Of a DNA stretch of 64,000 nucleotides, positions 9,325 to 20,230 are shown piece after piece (position 1 is the stretch's first letter; every line of letters starts with the position of its first letter). A program made the position numbers and the translations under genes. The notes under the pieces are model-generated. The model did no database searches, was not told the DNA's origin, and saw nothing but the letters and a program-made list of their open reading frames with translations. Source of the stretch: JAWKWA01 sp041397765 (lineage in GTDB: Bacteria; Pseudomonadota; Alphaproteobacteria; Rhizobiales; Hyphomicrobiaceae); the NCBI GenBank assembly GCA_041397765.1, contig JAWKWA010000009.1, positions 127,314 through 191,313 of the forward strand, written 5' to 3'.

Positions 9325-9335
9325 GGAGCGCCCGC

Positions 9336-10622
9336 ATGACGAGACGTTTCACGAGGCCCGCCGCGCTCGCAGTGCTCGCACTTCTGGTGCTGGCTGCGCC
9401 CTTGCTCGCAACGCCGGCGGCCGCCTATTCCAAGCGCGTGCTCGCAGCCCTGACCGAGGCGCAGCGCAAGGAGGTCGCAACGGTCGAGAAAGCGAAGGCG
9501 GCGTTCCGTGCCGCCCTCGACAGCTACTGGTCGACCGCGACGCGGCTCAGAACCGAGCGGCGCGCGCGGATCAAGAAAGGGCTCGCATTGTCGAGCGAGA
9601 ACTTCGTCACCGAGCAGCCGCCCGAGTACAAGGGCCCCGAGCTCAGCAAGGATCTGGCCACCCTCATCGATCGCCTCGTCGCTGCCGAGGGCGGCGAGAA
9701 GAAGCCCGGCCCGACCGACCTCGAACCGCGGGAGGCGATCCCGGGGGTCGATGCGTTTCTCGCCGCCGCGAAGAAGCACTACGGCTTTCAGCCCGACCTC
9801 GTCGAGGAGGCGGAGTTCCGGCGGCGCTATGCCATCGAGGCGCTGGCGGTCGGACTGACGCGCGAGCAGATCGTCCGCGTCTTCGCGCTCGAGACGGGCG
9901 GGCGCGGCACGTTCGACATGCAGTCGGGCATCAATCCGGTGACGCGCAAGGGCCGGCCGATCTCGACCGCGATCGGCTATGCCCAGCTGCTCGGCGCCAA
10001 TTCGATCGGCGAGATCGGCAAGCGCGGGGCGGACTATGTGAAGCGACTGGAAGCGATGGCGAGCACGGAGGGCGTCGATCCGCAGCGGGCCGAGCGACTG
10101 ATGCGGAAGGCCGGTATCCTGACGCGCATGGTGCTCGACGCGCGCTCGGCGGGCAGCACCTGGCCGCGGCACGTCGCCTATGCGCGGACCGGGCGGGGCC
10201 TCGGCATCCATGCGCTCAATCTCGACGGCGATATCGGGCCGTGGCTGCAGGTCAACAAGCTGGCGGACCTGAAGGAGACGGCGACGCGCTACGGCTTCGA
10301 GAACCTGACCGGCGGCCAGCTCGAGCTCATGAACCTCGCCGGCCCCTCATCGGGCCTCGAGATGATGTCGGCGATCGCCCAGGACATGCCGACGGCGAAC
10401 TTCTTCGAGCGTGGCGGCTACTACCGCAATCCGGTCGTACAGAAGCGGACCGCGGCCGAGCTCTTGAGGACGCTCGACGAGCGGATCGACGTGCATATGA
10501 AGAAGCCGGATTCGATCGCCTTTTCGGCGATCTTCGATGAGCTCGGGTCCGGCGGCAACGGCATGACCGAGGCCGAGGCGGGAGCTGCAGCGACACCCGT
10601 CCACAAGTCCCGCGAGAAATAG
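9336..10622 (+). CDS. Secreted lytic-transglycosylase-like protein
   Basis: The protein (428 aa from the ATG at 9336) starts with a clear signal peptide (MTRRFTRPAALAV... ending ATPAAA). A central region (about residues 180-235) has VFALETGGRGTFD and AIGYAQLLGANS, matching the E...G-G / G-x-x-Q layout of lysozyme-like transglycosylase folds, which cleave peptidoglycan glycan strands. The rest matches nothing I recognise. GAGGAG seven bases upstream favours 9336 over the ATG at 9321 that overlaps the LysR stop. The enzyme activity is an inference from the motif pattern. Confidence 0.6.
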   Translation: MTRRFTRPAALAVLALLVLAAPLLATPAAAYSKRVLAALTEAQRKEVATVEKAKAAFRAALDSYWSTATRLRTERRARIKKGLALSSENFVTEQPPEYKGPELSKDLATLIDRLVAAEGGEKKPGPTDLEPREAIPGVDAFLAAAKKHYGFQPDLVEEAEFRRRYAIEALAVGLTREQIVRVFALETGGRGTFDMQSGINPVTRKGRPISTAIGYAQLLGANSIGEIGKRGADYVKRLEAMASTEGVDPQRAERLMRKAGILTRMVLDARSAGSTWPRHVAYARTGRGLGIHALNLDGDIGPWLQVNKLADLKETATRYGFENLTGGQLELMNLAGPSSGLEMMSAIAQDMPTANFFERGGYYRNPVVQKRTAAELLRTLDERIDVHMKKPDSIAFSAIFDELGSGGNGMTEAEAGAAATPVHKSREK

Positions 10623-10669
10623 CCGAGCCGGCCCCCGCGCGATATGCGCCGGGAGGAGGCCGCACCTTG

Positions 10670-10718
10670 GAGCATGTCCGACTTGCTTGGAATCGGTTCG
10701 AGCGTGTCGGACATGCTC
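10670..10718. repeat. 13-bp palindromic hairpin
   Basis: The arms gagcatgtccgac (10670-10682) and gtcggacatgctc (10706-10718) are perfect complements with a 23-base loop. It lies between two converging genes (the lytic-like gene and hutU). Palindromes starting gagcatg are a common intergenic repeat type in this bacterial order; it may also act as a terminator. Confidence 0.55.
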
Positions 10719-10856
10719 GAACTGTTTGTCTCAATGTCAGAGTCACGGCTTCGATGCGCACGGACGCCCGCGTTTCGAGCGATCAGGATCTGGATTCCAG
10801 TGCGGAGACAGGCGCGGGGACCATCTGGCCCGCCGCGCCAGACCTCGATCGCTCGG

Positions 10857-12530
<1,674 letters not shown>

Positions 12531-12535
12531 CGCAC

Positions 12536-13345
12536 TCACCCTTTCTTTCCCGCGTCCCCGGCATAGCGCAGCATGCGGCCGAGGATCGCCATCAACACGA
12601 TCCGGATCGCTGGCGCCTTCGCCTCGTCATAAGCGAAGGGCGGCTCCTCCTGCATGTAGGCGCGGCAGGCGAGTTCCATCTGCACGGCGTGCACATTCTC
12701 GTCCGGACGCCCGTAGTGGCGCGTGATCCAGCCGCCCTTGAAGCGGCCGTTGACGACATGGCTGAAGCTGCCCGCCTCGGCCATGGTCCGCGCGATCTCC
12801 GCCTCAAGGGCGGGCGCACAGGAAGCGCCCGAATTGGTGCCGAGATTCATGACCGGCAATTCGCCCGGGAAGAGCCGCGGGATCACCGAGCGGATCGAAT
12901 GGCAGTCGTAGAGAAGGACCTGCCCATGGGCGGCCTTCACCCGCGCGATCTCGGCCTCGAGCGTTGCATGATAGGGCCTGAAATAGCGCTCGCGGCGCTC
13001 GGCGATCTCGTCGGGCGATGGCTCCTTGCCCGACCGATAGATCGGCTCGCCGTCGAAGGTCGTCGTCGGCACCAGTTCGGTCGTCGCCTGGCCCGGATAG
13101 AGCGAGACGCCGGAGGGGTCACGGTTGAGGTCGATGACATAGCGCGAGAGCCTGGCCGACAGGATCGTCGCGTCCATGGCGACGCCGAAATCATAAAGCC
13201 GCTCCAGCCACCAGTCGGTATCGACGAGCGAGCGGCCGGCGGGCGTCATGCGCTCGGAAAGACCCTCGGTCAGCTCGCGGCCGCAATGGGGGATCGACAG
13301 GATGAGCGGCGAGGCACCAACTCTCAGGTTGCAGATCCCGCTCAT
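12536..13345 (-). CDS. hutG: N-formylglutamate deformylase
   Basis: The 269-aa protein hydrolyses N-formylglutamate to glutamate and formate, the last step of the HutF-dependent histidine route. It shows the family motifs ILSIPHCGRELTEGL, DTDWWLERLYDF, VIDLNRDPSG, LLYDCHSIRS and GWITRHYGRP with metal-binding His and Asp residues. The ATG at 13345 overlaps the hutH stop (ATGA), so the genes are translationally coupled. With hutF in the same region this is the formylglutamate amidohydrolase type, not the formiminoglutamase (arginase-like) HutG found in some bacteria. Confidence 0.95.
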   Translation of the reverse strand: MSGICNLRVGASPLILSIPHCGRELTEGLSERMTPAGRSLVDTDWWLERLYDFGVAMDATILSARLSRYVIDLNRDPSGVSLYPGQATTELVPTTTFDGEPIYRSGKEPSPDEIAERRERYFRPYHATLEAEIARVKAAHGQVLLYDCHSIRSVIPRLFPGELPVMNLGTNSGASCAPALEAEIARTMAEAGSFSHVVNGRFKGGWITRHYGRPDENVHAVQMELACRAYMQEEPPFAYDEAKAPAIRIVLMAILGRMLRYAGDAGKKG

Positions 13346-14934
13346 GGCGCGACCTCCAGCGCCGGCAGCGCGTCGGCGCCGGCCGTGGCCACCACGGCAC
13401 CGCTGGCGACGAGATCGGCGGCGATCGCCAGTTCGCCAGCCATCATGCGGTCCTCCTCCAGCATCGGCACGTCCGTGCGCAGGAGCACGATCACCGCCTC
13501 GAGCTCGGGGCTCGTCCTGAGATCGCGCGGCTTGCCGCCCTTCAGCCGCGAGAAGCCGCGTCCGTCCTTGCGCAAGTCGACGCCTTGGGCGGCGACCAGC
13601 AGCTCGATGCCGACGATGCGCGCGAGATTGGCGTTCATCTCCATCAACCGGCGGGCGCCGTGGGCCGCCATGGAGACGTGATCCTCCTGGTTGGCGCTCG
13701 TCGGGGTCGAATCGATCGAGGCCGGTGTCGCGCGCTGCTTGTTCTCGGCAAAGATCGCCGCCGCCGTCACCTCGGCGACCATATAGCCGGAGTTGAGGCC
13801 CGGCGCGGGCGAGAGAAAGGCCGGCAGATCGAAATTGAGCGCGGGATCGACGAGCGTCGCGATGCGACGCTCGGTGATGGCGCCGATCTCGGACAGTGCG
13901 ATCGCGATCTGGTCGGCGGCGAAGGCGACGGGCTCGGCGTGGAAGTTGCCGCCCGAGACGATGTCGCCGCTCGCCGTCAGCACCAGCGGGTTGTCGGTGA
14001 CGGCATTCGCCTCGATGGCGAGCGTGCGCGCGGCCGACGTCAGGAGATCGAGACAGGCGCCCATCACCTGCGGCTGGCAACGGAAGCAATAGGGATCCTG
14101 CACGCGCTCGTCGCCCTCCAGATGCGCGGTGCGGATGACGCTGCCTTCGAGCAGCGCGACCAGCGCGCCGGCCGCCGCGATCTGGCCCTTGTGACCGCGT
14201 AGCGCATGGATCTCGGGGCGGAACGGCGTCGTCGAGCCCATCAGCGCATCGACCGAGAGCGCTCCCGTCACCAGCGCGGAGAGCGCCAGCCGCCAGGCGT
14301 CGAAGAGGCCGGCGAGGGCATAGGCGGTCGAGAACTGGGTGCCGTTGATGAGGGCGAGACCTTCCTTCGGGCCGAGCACGGCCGGCGCGAGCCCGGCCTT
14401 GGCGAGCGCCTTGGCCGCACGCATACGCTTGCCGGCAAAATCGACCTCGCCCTCGCCGAGCATGGCGGCCGTCATATGGGCGAGCGGCGCCAGATCGCCG
14501 GAGGCTCCGACCGAGCCCTGCTGCGGCACGACCGGGTGAATGCCCTTCTCGAGCATCGCCTCGATCAGCCGGATGATCTCGAGGCGGACGCCAGAAGCGC
14601 CGCGGCCGAGCGAGACGAGCTTCAGCGCCATCATCAGCCGGACGATCGCGACGGGCGTGTCGGGTCCCATGCCGCAACTGTGCGAGAGGATGAGATTGCG
14701 CTGCAGGGTGGCGGTGTCGCCCGGCGGGATCTTGATCTGCGCGTTCTTGCCAAAGCCGGTATTGACGCCATAGACGGCGACATCGCCGTCGGCGGCGCGG
14801 CTTACGGTCTTGGCCGCGCGCATGATCGCCGCCTCGGCCGCAGTGTCGAGGCGCGCGGCCAGCCCTTCCCGGTAGATGCGCTCCAGATCCCCGAGCTTGA
14901 CCTCGCCCGGCACGAGCACGATCGCCTCAGACAT
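13342..14934 (-). CDS. hutH: Histidine ammonia-lyase
   Basis: First step of histidine catabolism: removes ammonia to form urocanate. The 530-aa protein carries the MIO prosthetic-group triad Ala144-Ser145-Gly146 within GSVGASGDLAPLAH, which cyclises without cofactors. Other family stretches are VYGVNTGFG, LINGTQFSTAYAL, TDNPLVL and TPTSANQEDHVSM. It overlaps the upstream hutI stop by eight bases and the downstream hutG start by four, so the operon is tightly packed. Length is normal for the family. Confidence 0.97.
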   Translation of the reverse strand: MSEAIVLVPGEVKLGDLERIYREGLAARLDTAAEAAIMRAAKTVSRAADGDVAVYGVNTGFGKNAQIKIPPGDTATLQRNLILSHSCGMGPDTPVAIVRLMMALKLVSLGRGASGVRLEIIRLIEAMLEKGIHPVVPQQGSVGASGDLAPLAHMTAAMLGEGEVDFAGKRMRAAKALAKAGLAPAVLGPKEGLALINGTQFSTAYALAGLFDAWRLALSALVTGALSVDALMGSTTPFRPEIHALRGHKGQIAAAGALVALLEGSVIRTAHLEGDERVQDPYCFRCQPQVMGACLDLLTSAARTLAIEANAVTDNPLVLTASGDIVSGGNFHAEPVAFAADQIAIALSEIGAITERRIATLVDPALNFDLPAFLSPAPGLNSGYMVAEVTAAAIFAENKQRATPASIDSTPTSANQEDHVSMAAHGARRLMEMNANLARIVGIELLVAAQGVDLRKDGRGFSRLKGGKPRDLRTSPELEAVIVLLRTDVPMLEEDRMMAGELAIAADLVASGAVVATAGADALPALEVAP

Positions 14935-16129
14935 GGCCCCTCCACACGCGCTTCCACAAGGGGTTGTGACCGATGCCGTAGACGATCTCGGCCGGCTCCC
15001 CGACGTTCCAGATGGCCAGATCGCACCATTTGGTCGGCGCGACGGTGCCCGAATGATCGAGGATGCCGAGCGCGCGCGCGGCTTCGCGCGTCGTGCCGGC
15101 GAGGGCCTCGAGCGGTGTCAGGCCGAAGAACGTGCATGCCATGTTCATGGCGAGCAGCAGCGAGGTCAGGGGCGACGAGCCGGGATTGCAGTCGGTCGCG
15201 CCCGCCATCGGCACACCGGCCGCTCGAAGGCCCGCGACCGGAGGCTTGCGCGTCTCCTTGATGAAATAGAATGCGCCCGGCAGCAGCACCGCGACGGTGC
15301 CGGCCTTCGCCATCGCCGCGATGCCGGCCTCGTCGAGAAACTCGACGTGATCGGCCGAGAGCGCCGCGAATTCGGCCGCCGCCATGGCCGCGCCACCAAG
15401 GTTCGAGAGCTGCTCGGCGTGGATCTTGACGGGAATGCCGGCGGCGCGGGCGGCGGCGAATACGCGCCGCACCTGGTCGGGCGAAAAGGCGATCCCCTCG
15501 CAGAAGGCATCGACCGCATCGACCAGCGATTCGCCGACGGCGAGGGGGAGCTGGCGCTCGATCACGTCGGCGATATAGGCGTCCTTGTCGGTGGCGCCGG
15601 GCGGCATGGCATGCGCACCCAGATGGGTCGCGCGCACCGTGACATTACGCGTGCGCTCCAGACGGCGGGCCGCCCGCAGCATCTTCGCCTCGTTCTCGGC
15701 GTCGAGCCCGTAGCCCGATTTCACCTCGATGGTGGTGACGCCCTCGGCGATCAGCCGGTCGAGGCGCGGCAATGTCTCGGCGACGAGACGATCCTCGCTC
15801 GCCGCCCGGACCGACCTTACCGTCGAGACGATGCCGCCGCCGGCGCGCGCCACCTCCTCGTAGCTGCGTCCCTCGAGCCGCATCTGCCATTCGCCGGCCC
15901 GATTGCCGGCGTGGACGATGTGGGTGTGGCAGTCGACGAGGCCGGGCGTCACCAGCCGCCCTTCGGCATCGAGGGTCTCGCGGGCGGTCGGCGCGTCACC
16001 GGCCGGGCCGAGGAAGACGATGCGGCCGGAGCGCTCGGCGATGGCGAGGCCTTCGGCGGGCGGGCGGGCGTCGGCACCCGGCTCGCCGGTCCAGATGCGC
16101 CCGTTGACGATGAGACGATCGGCTTGCAT
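14927..16129 (-). CDS. hutI: Imidazolonepropionase
   Basis: Third step: hydrolyses imidazolone propionate to N-formimino-glutamate. The 400-aa amidohydrolase has the metal-binding VTPGLVDCHTHIVHAGNR, the substrate-contacting IEVKSGYGLD, HLGAHAMPPG, IHAEQLSNLGGA and ATDCNPGSSP, all in the expected order. The ATG at 16129 (MQADRLIVNGRIWTG) matches usual family starts; a GTG at 16138 is possible. It is the first gene of the minus-strand hut operon, with the operator region about 170 bases upstream. Confidence 0.95.
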   Translation of the reverse strand: MQADRLIVNGRIWTGEPGADARPPAEGLAIAERSGRIVFLGPAGDAPTARETLDAEGRLVTPGLVDCHTHIVHAGNRAGEWQMRLEGRSYEEVARAGGGIVSTVRSVRAASEDRLVAETLPRLDRLIAEGVTTIEVKSGYGLDAENEAKMLRAARRLERTRNVTVRATHLGAHAMPPGATDKDAYIADVIERQLPLAVGESLVDAVDAFCEGIAFSPDQVRRVFAAARAAGIPVKIHAEQLSNLGGAAMAAAEFAALSADHVEFLDEAGIAAMAKAGTVAVLLPGAFYFIKETRKPPVAGLRAAGVPMAGATDCNPGSSPLTSLLLAMNMACTFFGLTPLEALAGTTREAARALGILDHSGTVAPTKWCDLAIWNVGEPAEIVYGIGHNPLWKRVWRGHV

Positions 16130-16288
16130 GTCCTTCACCCGGCTTGTTCCGGACGCGGCCGCAGCCCCGCCCCGGTGATGGGCCCCTCGATGTCGGGCCG
16201 CCGACCAGTCTATGCCGATCGGGCGACGCCGTGCGAGGCTTCGCACGCCATCGGATGCCGCCGTAAAACCGGATCGAGGCCGGCAGGC

Positions 16289-16333
16289 TGCTTTTGTCTA
16301 TCCATAACCAGATGCTTTTGTCTATACATAATC
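16289..16333. promoter_or_regulatory. Tandem HutC/GntR-type operators
   Basis: Two near-identical 21-base direct repeats, tgcttttgtctatccataa at 16289 and tgcttttgtctatacataa at 16313, are 24 bp apart. The second contains gtctatac (16320-16327), a perfect match to the GT-N-TA-N-AC core known for the HutC subfamily of GntR regulators; the first differs by one base (16296-16303). They sit between the divergent hutI and hutF genes, just before the hutF ribosome-binding site. Urocanate-responsive repression by HutC is inferred; hutC itself is not in the window. Confidence 0.7.
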
Positions 16334-16350
16334 CGAGAGGAGAGCCCGCC

Positions 16351-17709
16351 ATGACGACGCTGCATTTCGACACCCTGCTGCTGCCGACCGGCTGGACAGA
16401 CGGCGTGACCGTCGACATCGCGTCGGACGGGACCATCTCGGCCGTCAGGGGCGGCACGACGCCGCCGGCCGGCGCCGAGCGTCAGGCGATCGGGCTCCCC
16501 GGCCTCGCCAATCTGCACAGCCATGCCTTCCAGCGCGGCATGGCGGGGCTCGCCGAGGTGGCCGGGCCCTCGAAGGACAGTTTCTGGACGTGGCGGCAGG
16601 TGATGTACCGCTTCCTCGACCGGCTGACGCCGGAGGATGTGGAGGCGATTGCCGCCGAACTCTATGTCGAGATGCTCGAGGCGGGGTTCACCTCGGTCGG
16701 CGAGTTCCACTACCTCCATCATGCTCCCGATGGTGGCTGGTACGACGATCCCGCCGAGATGGCCGGCCGCATCGCCACCGCCGCACTCAAGACCGGCATC
16801 GGCCTGACGCTGCTGCCGGTGTTCTATGGCCAGGGCGGGCTCGGCGGAAAGCCGACCGAGCACCAGCAGCGCCGCTTCGCCTCGAGCGCCGACAGCTTCG
16901 GACGACTGGTCGAGGGTGCGCGCCGGCATCTGGCCGGGCTTCCCCATGCGAGGCTCGGCATCGCGCCCCATTCGATCCGCGCGGTGACGCCCGAGAGCCT
17001 CGGCGCGGTGACGGGCGCCTTCGCCGATGGCCCGATCCACATCCATGCCGCCGAGCAGACCAAGGAGGTCGAGGACTGCCTCGCCTGGTCGGGCCGGCGC
17101 CCGGTCGAATGGCTGATCGAGCATGCCGGGGTCGGTCCGCGCTGGTGCCTCATCCATGCGACGCACATGACGGAGGCCGAGACGGTGGCGCTCGCCGGCT
17201 CGGGGGCGGTGGCCGGGCTCTGTCCGATCACCGAGGCCAATCTCGGCGACGGCATCTTTCCCGGCACGGCCTATTTGGGCGCGGGCGGCGCGCTCGGCGT
17301 CGGCTCGGACAGCCATGTCCGGGTCGATCTCGCGGAAGAACTGCGGCTTCTCGAATACGGGCAGCGACTGAGGGACCGCTCGCGCAACGTGTTCGGCCGG
17401 GAGGGCCAGTCGAGCGGGCGGCTGCTGCTCGAGGCCGCACTTGCCGGCGGAGCGAAGGCACTGCAACGGCCGTCCGGGGCCATCGAGACCGGGGCGGTCG
17501 CCGACATCGTCGCGCTCGATCCCGAGCACCGGGCCCTCGTCGCCGCCCGGGGCGACCGCATCATCGACGGCTGGATCTTCGCCGGCGATCAGACCGCGGT
17601 CTCGGCGGTCTGGGTGGCGGGCCGGAAGGTCGTCGCCGAGGGACGGCATGTCGACCGCGAGCCGATCCGCGCGCGGTTCTCGCGAACCATGCGGCGGATC
17701 CTCGCCTGA
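16351..17709 (+). CDS. hutF: Formimidoylglutamate deiminase
   Basis: Converts N-formimidoyl-glutamate to N-formylglutamate plus ammonia, feeding HutG. The 452-aa amidohydrolase has LPGLANLHSHAFQRGMAG with the metal-binding HxH, FHYLHHAPDG, GIAPHSIRAVTPE, IHIHAAEQTKEVEDC, CLIHATHMT and GVGSDSHVRVDLAEELR. The start at 16351 follows GAGAGGAG and lies just after the tandem operators; the frame is open upstream but those codons lie inside the operator. Divergent from hutI-H-G-U, so both arms likely share one regulator. Confidence 0.95.
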   Translation: MTTLHFDTLLLPTGWTDGVTVDIASDGTISAVRGGTTPPAGAERQAIGLPGLANLHSHAFQRGMAGLAEVAGPSKDSFWTWRQVMYRFLDRLTPEDVEAIAAELYVEMLEAGFTSVGEFHYLHHAPDGGWYDDPAEMAGRIATAALKTGIGLTLLPVFYGQGGLGGKPTEHQQRRFASSADSFGRLVEGARRHLAGLPHARLGIAPHSIRAVTPESLGAVTGAFADGPIHIHAAEQTKEVEDCLAWSGRRPVEWLIEHAGVGPRWCLIHATHMTEAETVALAGSGAVAGLCPITEANLGDGIFPGTAYLGAGGALGVGSDSHVRVDLAEELRLLEYGQRLRDRSRNVFGREGQSSGRLLLEAALAGGAKALQRPSGAIETGAVADIVALDPEHRALVAARGDRIIDGWIFAGDQTAVSAVWVAGRKVVAEGRHVDREPIRARFSRTMRRILA

Positions 17710-17733
17710 GGGCCGGCTTCATCGCGGCGGGCG

Positions 17734-18687
17734 TCAGGCGCCGCAGGCGCCGGCGATGAAGAGCGCGGTGAAGAGATCGAGATGGGCGCCGCCGCCATTC
17801 TTGAAGAGCGTCACGTCCCCGGGCCGCCGATCGACCGTTTGCGCGCCGGGCGCACAGAGCTCGAACAGGTCGGCCTCGACCTTGTCGGCGCCGATGACGC
17901 CGCGGGCGATCGGATCGGCGAGGTCGCCGGGCTTGTCGACGGCGAACATGCGGGAATCGACGAAGAGCCGCGCCCTCAGCACCGTCTCGTCGTCGCATTC
18001 GCGCATCTGGGGAAGATAGCCGCCGACGAGATCGATATGGGCCCCCGCCTTCAGCCAGCCGCCCCGGACGATCGGCTCCGTCGCCGAGGTGGCGCAGGAA
18101 ACGAGATCGGCGCCGCGGACGGCCGCCTCGGCATCGGCTTCGGCACGGGCGTCGACGCCCCGGGCGCGAAGCTGGGCGGCGAGCGCCTCGGCCTTGGCCG
18201 GCCGGCGGTTCCAGACCCGCACCTGTGAGATACCCGGCCGGACCGCGCGATGGGCCTCGACCAGATAGGGGGCGAGGCCGCCGGCGCCGATCATCGCCAT
18301 CACCCGCGCATCCCGGCCGGCGAGGAGGTCGCTGCCGAGCGCACTGTCGGCCGCGGTCTTGCGGTAGGTGAGCGCGGTGCCGTCGATGACGGCGCGCGGG
18401 CTGCCGGTCGCCCCGTCGAACAGCACGAACACCGCCTGGATGGCCGGCAGATCGGGGTTGCGGTCGGGATTGTCGGGGAGGACGGTGATGAGCTTGGAGC
18501 CCATGGCGCGGCCGGGTTGCCAGGCGGCGAGGTTGATATAGGTGTCGGTCTGACCGTCGGGCGTCGCGGACTGGATCATCTCGCGGGCGACGAGCGGGGG
18601 CCCCTCGCCATGCGCCGCCTTCAAGGCCGTGACGAGCGCGCGCCAGTCGCAGATCCTGTGGACCTCATCGCCCGTGACGACCCGCAT
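17734..18687 (-). CDS. Ornithine cyclodeaminase / mu-crystallin family protein
   Basis: The 317-aa protein has the family's N-terminal dimer part and a Rossmann NAD(P)-binding domain (MIGAGGLAPYLVEAH, about residues 125-140), with GTALTYRKTAADSALGSDLL, SCATSATEP and HIDLVGGYLPQMRE as family blocks. Members deaminate ornithine to proline, reduce pyrroline-2-carboxylate or act on related imino acids; sequence alone does not decide. The ATG at 18687 follows GGAGGG. It converges with hutF with only 24 bases between, and may work on amino acids but is not a known hut gene. Confidence 0.85.
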   Translation of the reverse strand: MRVVTGDEVHRICDWRALVTALKAAHGEGPPLVAREMIQSATPDGQTDTYINLAAWQPGRAMGSKLITVLPDNPDRNPDLPAIQAVFVLFDGATGSPRAVIDGTALTYRKTAADSALGSDLLAGRDARVMAMIGAGGLAPYLVEAHRAVRPGISQVRVWNRRPAKAEALAAQLRARGVDARAEADAEAAVRGADLVSCATSATEPIVRGGWLKAGAHIDLVGGYLPQMRECDDETVLRARLFVDSRMFAVDKPGDLADPIARGVIGADKVEADLFELCAPGAQTVDRRPGDVTLFKNGGGAHLDLFTALFIAGACGA

Positions 18688-18812
18688 CGCGCCCTCCACT
18701 GCCGCTGCCGAGGCCTGAAGCTAGCCGGATGGGAGCGCAGCGCCTACCGGCATCGGCGGACTGGCAGCATTGCGCCGATGCCGCGACGCGCGGGAGCACG
18801 CCTGATCGCGGG

Positions 18813-19151
18813 CTATTCGGAGGCGACGCCGAGAGCGGCGGCCTCTTCCTCGCGCTTGCCGCGCCAGATCATCTGGATGTTGCGGGCATAGATGAGAAGC
18901 CCGGTGCCCTGGCCGAGGATGAAGACCGGATCGAGCCGGTAGATGGCATAGGCGAACAGCATGGCGCCGCCGAGAAAACTGAAATACCAGAAGGTTTCCG
19001 GCACGATGCTGCGGCGCGCCCGCTCGCTGGCGATCCACTGGATGATGAAGCGCATGGAGAACATGGCCTGGGCGAGAAAGCCCACCATCAGCCAGACGAT
19101 CTCCGTCGTCGAGGTGGTCGCCCACCATGAGGCCAGCTTGGCGAAATCCAT
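18813..19151 (-). CDS. Lipid-A-disaccharide synthase N-terminal domain (LAB_N) membrane protein
   Basis: The protein of about 112 aa has three hydrophobic helices with VWLMVGFLAQAMFSMRFIIQ, WYFSFLGGAMLFAYAIY and GQGTGLLIYARNIQMIW, the layout of the LAB_N family. Such short proteins are often beside a DPM1-like glycosyltransferase and an ArnT-like transferase, as here (19206-19949 and 20231-21730), and are thought to act in transfer of sugars from polyprenyl phosphate to lipid A or other glycans. The ATG at 19151 follows GGGGA; TTG 19166 and GTG 19157 are alternatives. Confidence 0.85.
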   Translation of the reverse strand: MDFAKLASWWATTSTTEIVWLMVGFLAQAMFSMRFIIQWIASERARRSIVPETFWYFSFLGGAMLFAYAIYRLDPVFILGQGTGLLIYARNIQMIWRGKREEEAAALGVASE

Positions 19152-19205
19152 CAGCACAGTCCCCAAATGGCCGCCGCCCAGCCGGGCGAGCCGCCGGCAG
19201 ATCGC

Positions 19206-19949
19206 TCAGCCCGCCTTTCGGCCGGCCTCGACGCCCACCTCCCTCACGCCCGGCACCTTGGTCCGGCGCCTCAGCCAGGTCACGCCGACGAGATCATAGA
19301 TGCCGACGAGGGCGCGACCGAGATTGGTATACTTCGACTGGCCGGCCTGTCGCGGCCGATCATTGACCGGATGGTAAGCGACCTGCAGCCGGTAGGTCTG
19401 GAACAGGGCAGGCAGGTATCTGTGCATGCTGGTGAAAAAAGGCAGCCTCAGGAAATCGTCGCGGTAGTAGGCCTTGATGCCGCAGCCGGTGTCGGGGCAC
19501 TCGTCCTTCAGCACGCGGTCGCGCAGCCAGTTGGCGAAGCGCGAGGCGATGCGCCGCGAGCCGACCGCCTTGCGGCTGGTCCTGACGCCGCCGACGAGGC
19601 GCGGCCCAGCGCCGCCCTCCGGCGCGAGCAGGCCGACGAGCGCGGGAATGTCGGCGGGATCGTTCTGGCCATCGCCGTCCATGGTGGCGATGACGGGGAA
19701 GCGGGCGGCGGCGATGCCGGTCCGCAGGCCCGTGCTCTGGCCGCTCGTCCGGTCGTGGCGCAGCAGCCTGAGGCCCTTCAGGCGGCCGATCAGCGCCTCG
19801 ATCTCGGCCGGCGTGGCGTCGGCCGAGCCGTCATCGACGACGATCACCTCGCCGAGCATGTCTGCCGGCACCGCCCGGTAGGTCTCCTCGACGAGCCGGC
19901 CGATATTGCCGGCCTCGTTGAAGGCGGGAATGACGACGGAAATGCGCAT
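19206..19949 (-). CDS. Family 2 glycosyltransferase, dolichyl/undecaprenyl-phosphate type
   Basis: The 247-aa protein has the GT-A motifs VVIPAFNEAGNIGRLVEE, VIVVDDGSADAT and the metal-binding TMDGDGQNDPADI. It ends without membrane helices, as in DPM1-like enzymes that move a sugar from a nucleotide donor onto a polyprenyl phosphate at the inner face of the membrane. It precedes the LAB_N gene by 54 bases on the same strand and is divergent from an ArnT-like transferase that could use the lipid-linked sugar. The sugar is unknown. ATG at 19949 preferred over the GTG just before it. Confidence 0.88.
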   Translation of the reverse strand: MRISVVIPAFNEAGNIGRLVEETYRAVPADMLGEVIVVDDGSADATPAEIEALIGRLKGLRLLRHDRTSGQSTGLRTGIAAARFPVIATMDGDGQNDPADIPALVGLLAPEGGAGPRLVGGVRTSRKAVGSRRIASRFANWLRDRVLKDECPDTGCGIKAYYRDDFLRLPFFTSMHRYLPALFQTYRLQVAYHPVNDRPRQAGQSKYTNLGRALVGIYDLVGVTWLRRRTKVPGVREVGVEAGRKAG

Positions 19950-20230
19950 CACGGTCCTTTCGGGGATGTCGGCGCCGGGCCTTCAGACGAATCGGCATCC
20001 AACTTGCATGGTCCGGCCGGGGAGGAGCCGGAGAATTGCGCCCGAACCGCGACAGTCGCGCGACGGCCCGCCGATCCTCCCCACCAGCCGCCTGGCCACC
20101 GGCCCCGGCGGAACGGCCCCTTGAAGCAGCCGCGGGAGCCATATCAGGCTTCCGCCGCCGCTCTCAAGCCTGTAGATGACGCATGTGAAGCAAGGACTTG
20201 CAAAACCTTGCCGGGGAGGAAAGCCAGCCC

